From Bacteroidales bacterium (lineage in GTDB: Bacteria; Bacteroidota; Bacteroidia; Bacteroidales; JAADJA01), in NCBI GenBank assembly GCA_021740645.1, contig JAIOZL010000007.1, forward strand, positions 1-64,000: a DNA stretch of 64,000 nt, given 5' to 3'. How positions within the stretch are numbered: position 1 is the stretch's first letter; each line of letters begins with the position of its first letter. The translations under genes were made by a program, and so were the position numbers. This document shows positions 9,301 to 18,377 of this stretch, one piece after another. The notes under the pieces are model-generated. The model saw nothing but the letters and a program-made list of their open reading frames with translations. It ran no database searches and was not told the origin of the DNA.

Positions 9301-11423
9301 TTTGTTTGGGTATTTATAGCTCTAACCATATACTAACAGCTACAGAAGGCCAGGAATTGGCTACATATCTTAATAATGGCGGACAGGTTTACATGGAAGG
9401 AGGCGATACCTGGTATTACGACGCTACAACAGTAGCGCATGGCATGTTTAATATTAATCCTATGGCAGATGGGTCAGGCGATATGGGAACAGTTATTGGT
9501 GCTTCAGGAACATTTACTGCAGGATTGACCTTTACCTATTCAGGTGAAAACAACTGGATGGATCACATTGATCCTATTTCTCCCGCTTTTTCCATTTTTT
9601 CAAATCAATCGCCTGTATATGGCTGCGCTGTGGCATACGATGCAGGTGCCTATAAAACAATTGGTGCTTCTTATGAATTTGGTGGGTTATCTGATGGGGC
9701 CAGCCCATCTACAAAAGAAAATCTGATGAATGAATATCTTACTTTCTTTGGTATTACCGGAACTCCTTTACTTCCTGCTGATATCAGCGTTAATCCTTTA
9801 AGCTTTGAGGTAAGCCTTGAACCTGATGCCACCCAAATTGAAACCTTATCCATAAGCAACACTGGCGAGGTGGGATTAAATTTCAATATAGCAGTAAGCG
9901 GTTCAGATGCTTTGCAAGGGAAGTTACCCCAACTACTTACTCAGCAGCAAAAGCAGGATTTAAGATACAAAACGGATTATTCCAATGCTTATAATGAGCT
10001 TAGCCCAGGTGTACCGAATCCAGAAAATTGGGTGCTTCCTGCCTTGCAAAATCCCGGACAGGATGAATCAAAAGGAATTGAAACCTTTGGAAGCTGGACA
10101 GGAGGAAGTTATTCAGGTAGTGTTCGCGACAGGGGAAATATTTTCCATGTTACTACAACTACCACACTTCAGGAAATCCAATTCTATCTGGATATAACAT
10201 CCTCAACACAATTATATTTCTTTGTATATGAAGGAAGTGCTGTATCAGGTACTTTTTCTAAAATCAATGAAGTATATATCGCCAGTTCAGGGACAGGTAC
10301 CGGATGGTATTCTTCCGGTGCAATGAATGTTACCCTTGATGCCGGAAATTATTATTATATCGGAACAAGTTGGAATGGAACAGCAACTTATGGGCGAGGA
10401 ACTGAAGCAGTACCCCTTACCACATCATTCGGAACTCTTGAAACAGGTGTTCCTGCAACAACAGCAGGATATCCACCCGCGGCTACCTGCACAAATGCTT
10501 ATACAACAACTAGCCCATATTATCAGACATTGGTTACCAGCTCAACACCAGTATATAACTGGCTCGTACCTTCTGTGACCAGTGGGAATGTTCCTGGTTT
10601 ATCTTCCACAAACATAGATATCCTATTTGATGCTACAGGATTGACAACAGGTACATATATCAAAGATCTCGAAATAACAAGTAATGACCCTGATCAACCC
10701 CTGATTATTGTACCATGTACTTTACATGTCAATGATATAGTATCAACCATGTTAAATGCAACAGCATTTTTGGAAGGGCCATTCGTATCCACCGAAATGG
10801 TACCTTTTTTAAACTATTTTGGTTTTATTCCATTAGCTCAACCCTACAATACTTCGCCATGGAATTATAATGGAACTGAAGTTGTAACTGCTATTCCTTC
10901 ACTTGATGTGGTGGATTGGGTACTGATTGAATTAAGGGAAACCCCCGGAGATGTAACCACAGCCACACCTTCTACCATGATTGCAAGGCAGGCGGGATTT
11001 ATACTTACAGATGGTAGTATTGTATCCTCAGATGGTACATCTCAACTGAGTTTTGGAGTTACCATCACGCAAAACCTTTTTGTGGTAGTTTATCACCGTA
11101 ATCACCTAGGTATTATTTCAGCGGACCCTGTTACCCTCAATGGGGGAATGTTTAGCATTGATTTTACCACAAGTGAAAGCAAAGTGTTTGGAGCCGTCAA
11201 CGGGCAAAAAGAAATTGAACCGGGAATTTGGGGAATGTGTGCCGGGGATGCAAGTGCTAATGGTGAAATTGATAATATAGATAAGGATGACTATTGGCAT
11301 GCACAATATAATGGATTTGGATACCTCCCGGGAGACTTTGATATGAATGGCCAGGTGGATAATACTGACAGAAATGTGAAATGGAAAGAAAATGCCGGAA
11401 GATGTTCCTTTATTGTTAAGTAA
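6318..11423 (+). CDS. Secreted C25 (gingipain-type) cysteine peptidase with repeat domains and C-terminal Ca-binding-like module
   Basis: Catalytic-type HRDHG and FSINCLTGKY motifs, propeptide, CARDB-like repeats (DASGNNNG..DPGE), C-terminal GDASANGEIDNIDKDD..GDFDMNGQVDNTDRN. Confidence 0.85.
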   Translation: MLYKLQLAVILALFFAGIQGTSQVVKYSGNWGADGLTLKSQQNNKVLINHSTTEFALQDVDVDGIPMKSIKTPGVFLPNDEGAPDLPGTGRYIAIPQGASVSVNILALEKEVFKNIEVAPAPRIPWDTDSGPLYYEKNSQIYSKDEFYPANTVNISEISQIRGVDVVMLGVTPFQYNPITKELIVYKNIEIEVNIEGGNGQVGDNRLRSRWWDPVVMDAVINPEAIPEMDYSKKGNYSDTPDYEYLIICPNDPTFLAWADSIKVWRTLQGIVTGVVTTTEVGGNTTTAIESYVNNAYNTWAVPPVAVLLLGDYGTSGNTVISPIYNSYCVSDNIFSDVDGNHLPEMVFARMTAQNATHLETMITKFLDYERNPPTNPNFYNNPITACGWQTERWFQLCSEVVGGYWKEVQGKTPVRINEVYSGTPGTSWSTATNTSTVVNYFGPTGLGYIPATPNILGGWTGGNATAINNAINNGAFMLQHRDHGYEQGWGEPSYSSTNINGLTNTDLTWVFSINCLTGKYNYSSEVFTEKFHRYTYNGHNSGALGLTAASEVSYSFVNDAFVWGIFDNLWPDFMPAYGTNPPSRDVLPSFGMAAGKYFLAQSSWPYNTSNKEVTYNLFHHHGDAFTTVYSEVPQYLSVSHSSTLLSGATSFVVTANSGSFIALTVNGEIIGTANGTGSPVSISIPAQSPGDEMIVTVTRQNYYRYSSDVSVIPPSGAYVSYFNHTINDASGNNNGQADFGENILLNMTLKNEGSSAAYNVSASLASTDPYVTITDTYQSFGTIGTGATITQNNAYAINISDDVPDQHTVSFELQISGTSDDTWLSTFSIILNAPELATGLLSIDDASGNNNGKLDPGETVNVIIETSNLGHSNSLTAIGTLACAHPDVNINSGTFNFGIIPTGASENASFSVSIDPGASIGTSVNFIYDVTAGNYTANETYMQVIGQIPVLILDLDPNASSGPIMGNAMDGLSVPFDYLTSFPPDLNIYTSVFVCLGIYSSNHILTATEGQELATYLNNGGQVYMEGGDTWYYDATTVAHGMFNINPMADGSGDMGTVIGASGTFTAGLTFTYSGENNWMDHIDPISPAFSIFSNQSPVYGCAVAYDAGAYKTIGASYEFGGLSDGASPSTKENLMNEYLTFFGITGTPLLPADISVNPLSFEVSLEPDATQIETLSISNTGEVGLNFNIAVSGSDALQGKLPQLLTQQQKQDLRYKTDYSNAYNELSPGVPNPENWVLPALQNPGQDESKGIETFGSWTGGSYSGSVRDRGNIFHVTTTTTLQEIQFYLDITSSTQLYFFVYEGSAVSGTFSKINEVYIASSGTGTGWYSSGAMNVTLDAGNYYYIGTSWNGTATYGRGTEAVPLTTSFGTLETGVPATTAGYPPAATCTNAYTTTSPYYQTLVTSSTPVYNWLVPSVTSGNVPGLSSTNIDILFDATGLTTGTYIKDLEITSNDPDQPLIIVPCTLHVNDIVSTMLNATAFLEGPFVSTEMVPFLNYFGFIPLAQPYNTSPWNYNGTEVVTAIPSLDVVDWVLIELRETPGDVTTATPSTMIARQAGFILTDGSIVSSDGTSQLSFGVTITQNLFVVVYHRNHLGIISADPVTLNGGMFSIDFTTSESKVFGAVNGQKEIEPGIWGMCAGDASANGEIDNIDKDDYWHAQYNGFGYLPGDFDMNGQVDNTDRNVKWKENAGRCSFIVK

Positions 11424-11442
11424 ATTTTCTGAATTATAATTG

Positions 11443-11474
11443 AAAAGGTCAGTTGAAAACAACTGGCCTTTTTC
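11443..11474 (+). terminator. Rho-independent terminator
   Basis: aaaaggtcagttg / caactggccttttt inverted repeat followed by T-run, 20 nt after the C25 peptidase stop. Confidence 0.8.
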
Positions 11475-11504
11475 AATTTTTAATGTACATTTAGCAAAAA
11501 AAAG

Positions 11505-14500
11505 ATGAGGAAAGTATTATTGCTTTTAGGGATGGGTTTATGGACCATTCATATGGGCTTCGCCCAGGGATGGCGCCCACAGGAACAACAGGTTTTAATT
11601 GAGATCAACTCAGAATCTGATACACAGTTGATCAGAGATATGAAAATAAGTTTGGATGTTGTTTCAGCCAATTTGATTCGGGCATATTTAATTCCCAAAG
11701 AACTTGATCAGATATCTTCCTCTGGCCTGATCTATGAAATAGAAATAAATGACCTGAATCAACATAGTAAAGAACTACAATTTGCAGAAGATTCATGGCA
11801 TTCATACCAGGACATCATCGACCTGGCAGACAGTCTTGAGCAAGAGTTTCCATCCATTTGTAAAAAATATATTTTCGGCACTTCACTGGGTGGACGACAG
11901 TGTGCCGCACTTAAAATAAGTGATAACGTTGCAGTCGACGAGCCAGAGGCAGAATTAATGTTCGATGGAGGTATCCATGGAGATGAATATCCGGGCGCTG
12001 AAAATGTCATACGTTTTGCTCGTTATCTTTGCGTGGAATACGGGAATGACCCGAACATTACTAACCTCGTTGATAATCGTGAAACATGGCTATATCTGAT
12101 GGTAAATCCTGATGGGCGAGTAAATGTTAGCCGGTATAACAATAACAATGTCGATTTAAACAGGGATTGGGCCTATATGTGGGATGCGTGGGGAAGCAGC
12201 ACAGGCCCTTGCTCTCAGATAGAGAGTAAAGCGCTTCGCGAATGTATGTACAATAATCAGTTTGTAGTCCACACAACCTACCATGCCGGCACTGAATACG
12301 TTTCCTTACCCTGGAGTTATCGGTCAAGCCAACCCGCAGATTGGAACCATATTTATCAGCTGGGAAGTATTTATTCCTCCACCTCTTTGTATCCAAATCT
12401 TGATTTCGGGCAGGGAAATACAGGAATGTATGCAATAAACGGGAGTACCAAAGATTCTAACTATGGAATGATGGGGAGCATCAGCTGGTCGATGGAGATT
12501 TCAAACAGCAAAATACCACCTACTTCTCAAATTCAATTATATTATAATAGAAATGTACCTGCCATGCTTGCAATGATGGAATATGCAGGATATGGACTGC
12601 AAGGAATAATTACAGATGCAAATACAGGTTTACCAGTGGAAGCCATTGTTTTTGTAAATGACTATTTTCCTGTCTATTCGGATGCAACAGCCGGAGATTT
12701 TCATAAATATGTATTACCGGGAACCTACAATATATCAGTAATGGCCAATGGATATCAAATCCAAACAATAAACAATGTGCTGGTTGCTCCAAACAGTTCA
12801 ACACCTACAAATTTTCAATTACAACCAGCTACAGGTCAATATGCTTTTAAGGTAGCTGCTTGTCAGATACCCGGTAATAATGAAGCAGATGAGGGCTGGA
12901 CGCCAGGGGCATTAGGAGCCCCCGATAATATTAATTATTCCATTGGGAAAAATGGATGGATAGTGGTTGATATGCAATCTCCAATATCTGATGGCCCAGG
13001 ATATGATCTTACTGTTTTTGAAGGTGACAGCAGTCCCGAAACGTTCATTTGTTATGCGGGTATTTCAATGGATGGCCCGTGGATTAACCTGGGAACAGGG
13101 AATGGCACATCGAGCTTTGATTTGAGTGGCAGCGGATTAATAAATCCTCAATATATTAAAATTTTAGATGATGGTGATGGTTTATCAACTGCAAATAATG
13201 CCGGATTTGATCTTGATGCAATTGCTGTTACCGAGCCTGTTACCGGTACCTTTTTAATTCTTGACAATTATTCTATTGACGATAGCTTTGGCAATAATAA
13301 TGGGAAAATAGATCCCGGCGAGTCGGTTAATATCCTGGTAAGTATTCAAAACATTGGAGACTTATCGGCCGAAAATTCAGAGATTAACCTTTCAACAGTA
13401 TCCCCTTATATAACTATCTTAAGTAATACGGCATCTTTAGGTACTATTTTACCGGGAGAAACCGGAACGGGATCCATACCTGTATTAGCCAGTTCTGGCT
13501 CCCCTATCGGTGAATCCGCTTTGTTCGATTTATCTGTAAGTGCTAACAGTGGGGCTTATACAAGTAATTTCAATCTGAATTTTGTTATAGGTCAAATTAA
13601 TATAGCCATTTTAGATTTGGATGAAAATAACAGCTCGGGTCCATCAATAAAAACAAGCATTGAAAATAACGGATTGTTAGTAGATTACTTTGCCAGTTTT
13701 CAATCCAATATCAGTCAATATGACGCCTTATTTGTTTGTCTTGGGGTATATACTCAAAACCATGTGTTAACCTCCTCAGAAGGCCAGGTCCTGGCCAATT
13801 TTTTGAACGCAGGCGGTAATTTATATATGGAAGGGGCCGATACCTGGTTTTATGACCCCCAAACAGCTGTACATCCGATGTTTAATATTCTTGGAAATGC
13901 GGATGGTAGTGCTGATTTGCAAGACATATTAGGAATTGCGGGGACATTTACCGAGGGAATGAGTTTTAGTTATTCTGGTGATAACAATTGGATAGATAGA
14001 ATTAGTGCCCAAAATTCTGCGGAATTGATCTTTGTGAATCAATCACCATCTTATGGGACAGGTGTAATTTTCGACGGTGGAACCTACAAAACTATCGGGG
14101 TTTCTCACGAGTTTGGTGGACTTGATAATGGGGTTTCCCCTTCTACTCAAACAGAACTCATGGAGAAATATCTCGACTATTTTGGTATGTTTCCTGAACC
14201 ACCCACCAATACAATATTGCAGGTTTCCTGTTTACTCGAAGGCCCATATTTTGGGGGTGAAATGTCAAATGGTTTAAACCTTTTTGGAATGCTTCCTTTA
14301 AATCAGCCTTATGACGTGGAGCCCTGGTTTTACTCGGGAACTGAAAACGTGGAATCCATCCCCCATACAAATATTGTGGATTGGGTTTTAGTTGAACTCA
14401 GGGAAACTGCAGGTGATGTTTTGAGTGCTATACCTATTACAAAAGTAGGGATGCAGGCCGGTTTTATTTTAAAAAACGGACAAATAGTATCTACTGATGG

Positions 14501-14888
14501 AGTTTCCCCATTAAATTTTAACCTTGATATTACAGCTAACCTTTTTGTAATTATATATCACAGAAACCATACTGCCATCATTTCTGCACTCCCTGTAAGC
14601 CATTCCAATGAAGTTTACTCCATTGATTTTAGCAGTAGTGGAGATATGGCTTTTGGCGGTAGCAACGGTCAAAAAGAAATTGCACCTGGATTATGGGCAA
14701 TGTTTTCAGGTGATGGAAACGCTGATGGAGAAATCAATAATCTGGATAAAGATGATATTTGGATAAACCATTTTGGAAATGCTGGTTATTTTTCTGGTGA
14801 TTTTAATCTGAATGGACAGGTCGACCAGATTGATCTCAACTTTCAGTGGCAATCCAATAGTGGAAAAACCTCCTATATTATTAAATAA
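11505..14888 (+). CDS. M14 family zinc carboxypeptidase with CARDB-like and C-terminal Ca-binding-like module
   Basis: GGIHGDEYPGAENVIRF (HxxE zinc motif), TTYHAGTEYVSLPW, SWSMEIS; carboxypeptidase regulatory-like domain; C-terminus paralogous to the preceding gene. Confidence 0.88.
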   Translation: MRKVLLLLGMGLWTIHMGFAQGWRPQEQQVLIEINSESDTQLIRDMKISLDVVSANLIRAYLIPKELDQISSSGLIYEIEINDLNQHSKELQFAEDSWHSYQDIIDLADSLEQEFPSICKKYIFGTSLGGRQCAALKISDNVAVDEPEAELMFDGGIHGDEYPGAENVIRFARYLCVEYGNDPNITNLVDNRETWLYLMVNPDGRVNVSRYNNNNVDLNRDWAYMWDAWGSSTGPCSQIESKALRECMYNNQFVVHTTYHAGTEYVSLPWSYRSSQPADWNHIYQLGSIYSSTSLYPNLDFGQGNTGMYAINGSTKDSNYGMMGSISWSMEISNSKIPPTSQIQLYYNRNVPAMLAMMEYAGYGLQGIITDANTGLPVEAIVFVNDYFPVYSDATAGDFHKYVLPGTYNISVMANGYQIQTINNVLVAPNSSTPTNFQLQPATGQYAFKVAACQIPGNNEADEGWTPGALGAPDNINYSIGKNGWIVVDMQSPISDGPGYDLTVFEGDSSPETFICYAGISMDGPWINLGTGNGTSSFDLSGSGLINPQYIKILDDGDGLSTANNAGFDLDAIAVTEPVTGTFLILDNYSIDDSFGNNNGKIDPGESVNILVSIQNIGDLSAENSEINLSTVSPYITILSNTASLGTILPGETGTGSIPVLASSGSPIGESALFDLSVSANSGAYTSNFNLNFVIGQINIAILDLDENNSSGPSIKTSIENNGLLVDYFASFQSNISQYDALFVCLGVYTQNHVLTSSEGQVLANFLNAGGNLYMEGADTWFYDPQTAVHPMFNILGNADGSADLQDILGIAGTFTEGMSFSYSGDNNWIDRISAQNSAELIFVNQSPSYGTGVIFDGGTYKTIGVSHEFGGLDNGVSPSTQTELMEKYLDYFGMFPEPPTNTILQVSCLLEGPYFGGEMSNGLNLFGMLPLNQPYDVEPWFYSGTENVESIPHTNIVDWVLVELRETAGDVLSAIPITKVGMQAGFILKNGQIVSTDGVSPLNFNLDITANLFVIIYHRNHTAIISALPVSHSNEVYSIDFSSSGDMAFGGSNGQKEIAPGLWAMFSGDGNADGEINNLDKDDIWINHFGNAGYFSGDFNLNGQVDQIDLNFQWQSNSGKTSYIIK

Positions 14889-14978
14889 GGGAAGCCTAAA
14901 TTTGAACTAATTCTGACAAGGTTAGCTTATTTCATTTAATTTTGATACTATAAATTCGATTAATATTTATTTGAAGAT

Positions 14979-15443
14979 ATGGCCATTGAAATCGAACGAA
15001 AGTTCCTGGTTAAAAACCATTCATTTAAAAAGTTAGCAAAAGGAGTTTTATATCAGCAAGGATTTTTATCCATTAACAAAGAAAGGATCGTCCGGATAAG
15101 GCTGGTTGGAAATCTGGCATGGATTACCATAAAAGGATTAAGCCATGGTGCAATGCGGAAAGAGTTTGAATATTCCATACCGGTGCATGATGCAAAAATT
15201 ATTTTAGAAGAAATGTGTCAAAAACCAATCATATCTAAATATCGCTATGAAATAAAATTTGAAGGATCTATATGGGAAGTAGACGAGTTTATGAATGAAA
15301 ATGATGGGCTGGTTATCGCAGAAATAGAACTTCAACATGAAGATGATGATTTCGAAAAACCTGATTGGATTGGTAATGAAGTGACAGGAGAGGAAAAGTA
15401 TTACAATTCAAACCTCATAAATAATCCCTTTAAGAACTGGTAA
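14979..15443 (+). CDS. CYTH domain-containing protein (triphosphatase-like)
   Basis: N-terminal EIERKFLV signature and WEVDEF / LVIAEIEL motifs. Confidence 0.92.
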   Translation: MAIEIERKFLVKNHSFKKLAKGVLYQQGFLSINKERIVRIRLVGNLAWITIKGLSHGAMRKEFEYSIPVHDAKIILEEMCQKPIISKYRYEIKFEGSIWEVDEFMNENDGLVIAEIELQHEDDDFEKPDWIGNEVTGEEKYYNSNLINNPFKNW

Positions 15444-15542
15444 ACGCTTTTAATGCTACTGTTAATTAAGCGTTAAAAACGTTATTTATAAAATATTTGT
15501 AACTATTTTGAGATATTTTTGTTAAAATCCTATCAGGTCTTT

Positions 15543-16442
15543 ATGAGGAAATTTATTGTTATAGTATTTTATTTTGTTAGCCTTCACGTATTTGGACAAC
15601 CAAATTATATCGTGAGAGGTGATGCTATTTGGAGTACACTTGAAACACATTGTATGCCTGGTGGCAACAATTATTCGACCTACCATATTAAATTTTCAGG
15701 CGATACATTAATTGAAGATTTGAGCTATACTCAAATTTTGAGGTGTGATGAAGAGGGGCAAACTGCATGGGAGCTCTATGGTTTTATCCGTGAAGACAGT
15801 GATGGAAGGGTTTTCCTTCGCCCAGCCGATTATATGGAAGGCCTGATTTATGACTTTGGAGTAGAAGTGGGTGATTCGGTTCGGGCAAAAAATATTTATT
15901 TAAACTCGGATACGCTCCATTATATTGTTACCAATATTGACTATGTTGAACTTGCCGGTGAGTATAAAAAGCGCATTTCATTATACGAATATATTAATGA
16001 AAAGGAAGAAATTTGGATTGAAGGTTTAGGATCCTATTTTGGAATTTTAAATAGTTGCAACAATTCGTATGGTGGCCTTTGTGGAAATTATGAAGCACTA
16101 TGTTTTGAGGAAAACGGAATACTTATATACCAACATCCAGACTATTCGGTTTGCCATTTTGAAGCAACTGTTGGAACCGGGGAACAAGCTTATAACCAAT
16201 CAGAGGTTAGTGTTTACCCAAACCCTGCAAAGGATTTCCTTCATATTGATTTTTCAGAAGACATTAATATCAATAATGGCGTGAGTATAAAGTTATTAAA
16301 AATTAATGGTGAAAAAATACTACAAAAAAATCTTGCAAATTCTAAAAATGTAGTATATTTGCATTCAGTCGATGCTGGAATTTACTTGTTAAAGATAGAT
16401 AATATAGGAGTGAAAACTCCAATTAAGATAATTTTTGATTAA
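15543..16442 (+). CDS. T9SS type A sorting domain-containing secreted protein
   Basis: Signal peptide MRKFIVIVFYFVSLHVFGQ; C-terminal VYPNPAKDFLHIDF..GIYLLKI. Start moved to internal ATG from 15519. Confidence 0.8.
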   Translation: MRKFIVIVFYFVSLHVFGQPNYIVRGDAIWSTLETHCMPGGNNYSTYHIKFSGDTLIEDLSYTQILRCDEEGQTAWELYGFIREDSDGRVFLRPADYMEGLIYDFGVEVGDSVRAKNIYLNSDTLHYIVTNIDYVELAGEYKKRISLYEYINEKEEIWIEGLGSYFGILNSCNNSYGGLCGNYEALCFEENGILIYQHPDYSVCHFEATVGTGEQAYNQSEVSVYPNPAKDFLHIDFSEDININNGVSIKLLKINGEKILQKNLANSKNVVYLHSVDAGIYLLKIDNIGVKTPIKIIFD

Positions 16443-16473
16443 TTTTTTCATAATTCGATTCTTTTGGGTTTGG

Positions 16474-16508
16474 CGGGATTCACATTCGTGAATCCCGTTT
16501 CTTTTTTC
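16474..16508 (+). terminator. Rho-independent terminator
   Basis: Perfect 10-bp stem cgggattcac-attc-gtgaatcccg followed by tttctttttt. Confidence 0.9.
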
Positions 16509-16554
16509 ACTCTCTGATCACGAAATATTAATACTTTCGTGCCAAATTTGAGGT

Positions 16555-18351
16555 ATGAATTATTCACTTAAAGACCATTACAGCAATCGCTGTGAAGCAT
16601 TTCAAATTAAGTTAAACCAGACAAAAACACATAGCCGGAACTTATCATTGTGGCGGCTTTTGGTCTTTATCCTGGCAATAATCCTTTTAATAATATTTGC
16701 TCAACACCGTTCATCTGAAGGAATGTTCTTAACAATATTTATTTCTGTTACTGTTTTTTTACTTCTTGTGAAAAAACATACGGAAGCATTAAGTCGAAAA
16801 AAGCTACTTGAAGCCTATGTTCAGATCAATCAAAATGAATTATCTGCGCTTGATGGAAATTTAAGCTTTAATGATGATGGGCTTAGTTATCTTAAATCTC
16901 AACATCGGTATGCTGAAGATCTGGACATATTTGGAGAAGGTTCACTTCTTCAATACATTAACAGATCAGCCACCAGAATTGGGAATGACCGCTTAGCTCT
17001 TATGATGGCTCAACCCGAAATGAATAGTGAAGAGATATTAAAAGCCCAGGCTCTGGTTTTAGAGCTTTCTCAAATGTCTGATTGGAGACAGGACTTTCAA
17101 GCTTTAGGCCTTTCTCATTCTGAAAATATTGACGATGACCAAAAAATTGTTGATTGGTCTAAAAAAGAACCGCTTTTTGCAAGAAATATTTTTCCTGTCC
17201 TGAGCATAATAATTCCTATCCTATCATTTACGATGGTGTTTTTACTTGCATTTGATGTCGTATCGGTCCAGCAATTTTTACTTTACCTTATCATACCCTG
17301 GGGTATTTCAGGATTTTCAATTGCAAAGGTTAACACCCGTCACATGATGGTAAGTCGCACCTCTAAAATGTTGGAAAAGTTTGCAAAATTGCTTCAACTG
17401 ATAGAAAAAATGGAGGTTAAATCCGGGAAACTTTCGTCCTTAAATACTGCCTTGGAGGCTGATAAGCAAAGTGCAGGTTTAAAGCTGAAAAAGCTTGCCT
17501 CTATTCTAACGGCCTTAGATAACAGGTTAAATTTTGTTTCATGGGGTATATTGAACGGCCTTTTGCTTTGGGATATATTACAAATGCTAAGACTTGAAAA
17601 ATGGCAATTAAAATACAAGGACGATGTTGCTGTGTGGTTTGATATCATTTCCGGGTTGGATGCCTATAATAGCATCGCGACCTTTGCTTTTAATCACCCT
17701 GATTTTATTTTCCCAGATATAAAAAATCACCCAATTTATTTAAAGGCAGAGAGTCTGGGTCACCCCCTAATCCCTAATAATAAAAGGTTATGCAATAATT
17801 TTGATCTCCAAAATGGTGAATTTATTATAATTACCGGGGCGAATATGGCAGGAAAAAGTACATTTTTAAGAACGATTGGGATAAACCTGATTCTTGGGAT
17901 GATGGGTGCCCCCGTTTGTGCAAAGGAAATGAGTTTTTCACCCATCACGGTTTTTACAAGTATTCGTACCAGCGATTCATTGCATAAAAATGAATCTTAT
18001 TTTTACGCTGAGCTTAAAAGGTTAAAAGCAATAATTGATGAATTAAAAAGTGGTACTGATCTTTTTATTATCCTTGATGAAATTCTTAAAGGAACAAACT
18101 CCAAAGACAAACATGCAGGTTCAGAAGCCCTTTTAAACCAACTGTTATCACTTAACGCAACAGGAATTGTGGCAACGCATGACGTAGCCCTTGGAAAGCT
18201 TGAGGCATCCTTTCCGCATAATATCAGAAATCTCTGCTTCGAAGTAGATATTGAAAGGGGCCAATTATTTTTTGATTATAAAATCAAAAAAGGGGTTTCA
18301 AAGAATATGAATGCTACTTTATTGATGCGTCAGATGGGAATTACTATTTAA
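16555..18351 (+). CDS. MutS-family ATPase with predicted transmembrane segments
   Basis: MutS domain V: ITGANMAGKSTFLRTIGIN (Walker A), LFIILDEILKGTNSKDKHAGSEAL (Walker B), ATHD; several hydrophobic helices in the N-terminal half. Confidence 0.9.
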   Translation: MNYSLKDHYSNRCEAFQIKLNQTKTHSRNLSLWRLLVFILAIILLIIFAQHRSSEGMFLTIFISVTVFLLLVKKHTEALSRKKLLEAYVQINQNELSALDGNLSFNDDGLSYLKSQHRYAEDLDIFGEGSLLQYINRSATRIGNDRLALMMAQPEMNSEEILKAQALVLELSQMSDWRQDFQALGLSHSENIDDDQKIVDWSKKEPLFARNIFPVLSIIIPILSFTMVFLLAFDVVSVQQFLLYLIIPWGISGFSIAKVNTRHMMVSRTSKMLEKFAKLLQLIEKMEVKSGKLSSLNTALEADKQSAGLKLKKLASILTALDNRLNFVSWGILNGLLLWDILQMLRLEKWQLKYKDDVAVWFDIISGLDAYNSIATFAFNHPDFIFPDIKNHPIYLKAESLGHPLIPNNKRLCNNFDLQNGEFIIITGANMAGKSTFLRTIGINLILGMMGAPVCAKEMSFSPITVFTSIRTSDSLHKNESYFYAELKRLKAIIDELKSGTDLFIILDEILKGTNSKDKHAGSEALLNQLLSLNATGIVATHDVALGKLEASFPHNIRNLCFEVDIERGQLFFDYKIKKGVSKNMNATLLMRQMGITI

Positions 18352-18377
18352 GCAATCCATTGATTTTGGTTGATATG

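Noticed and set aside
11118-11462. 114-aa minus-strand ORF
   Set aside because: Antisense to the C25 peptidase C-terminal module and overlapping its terminator
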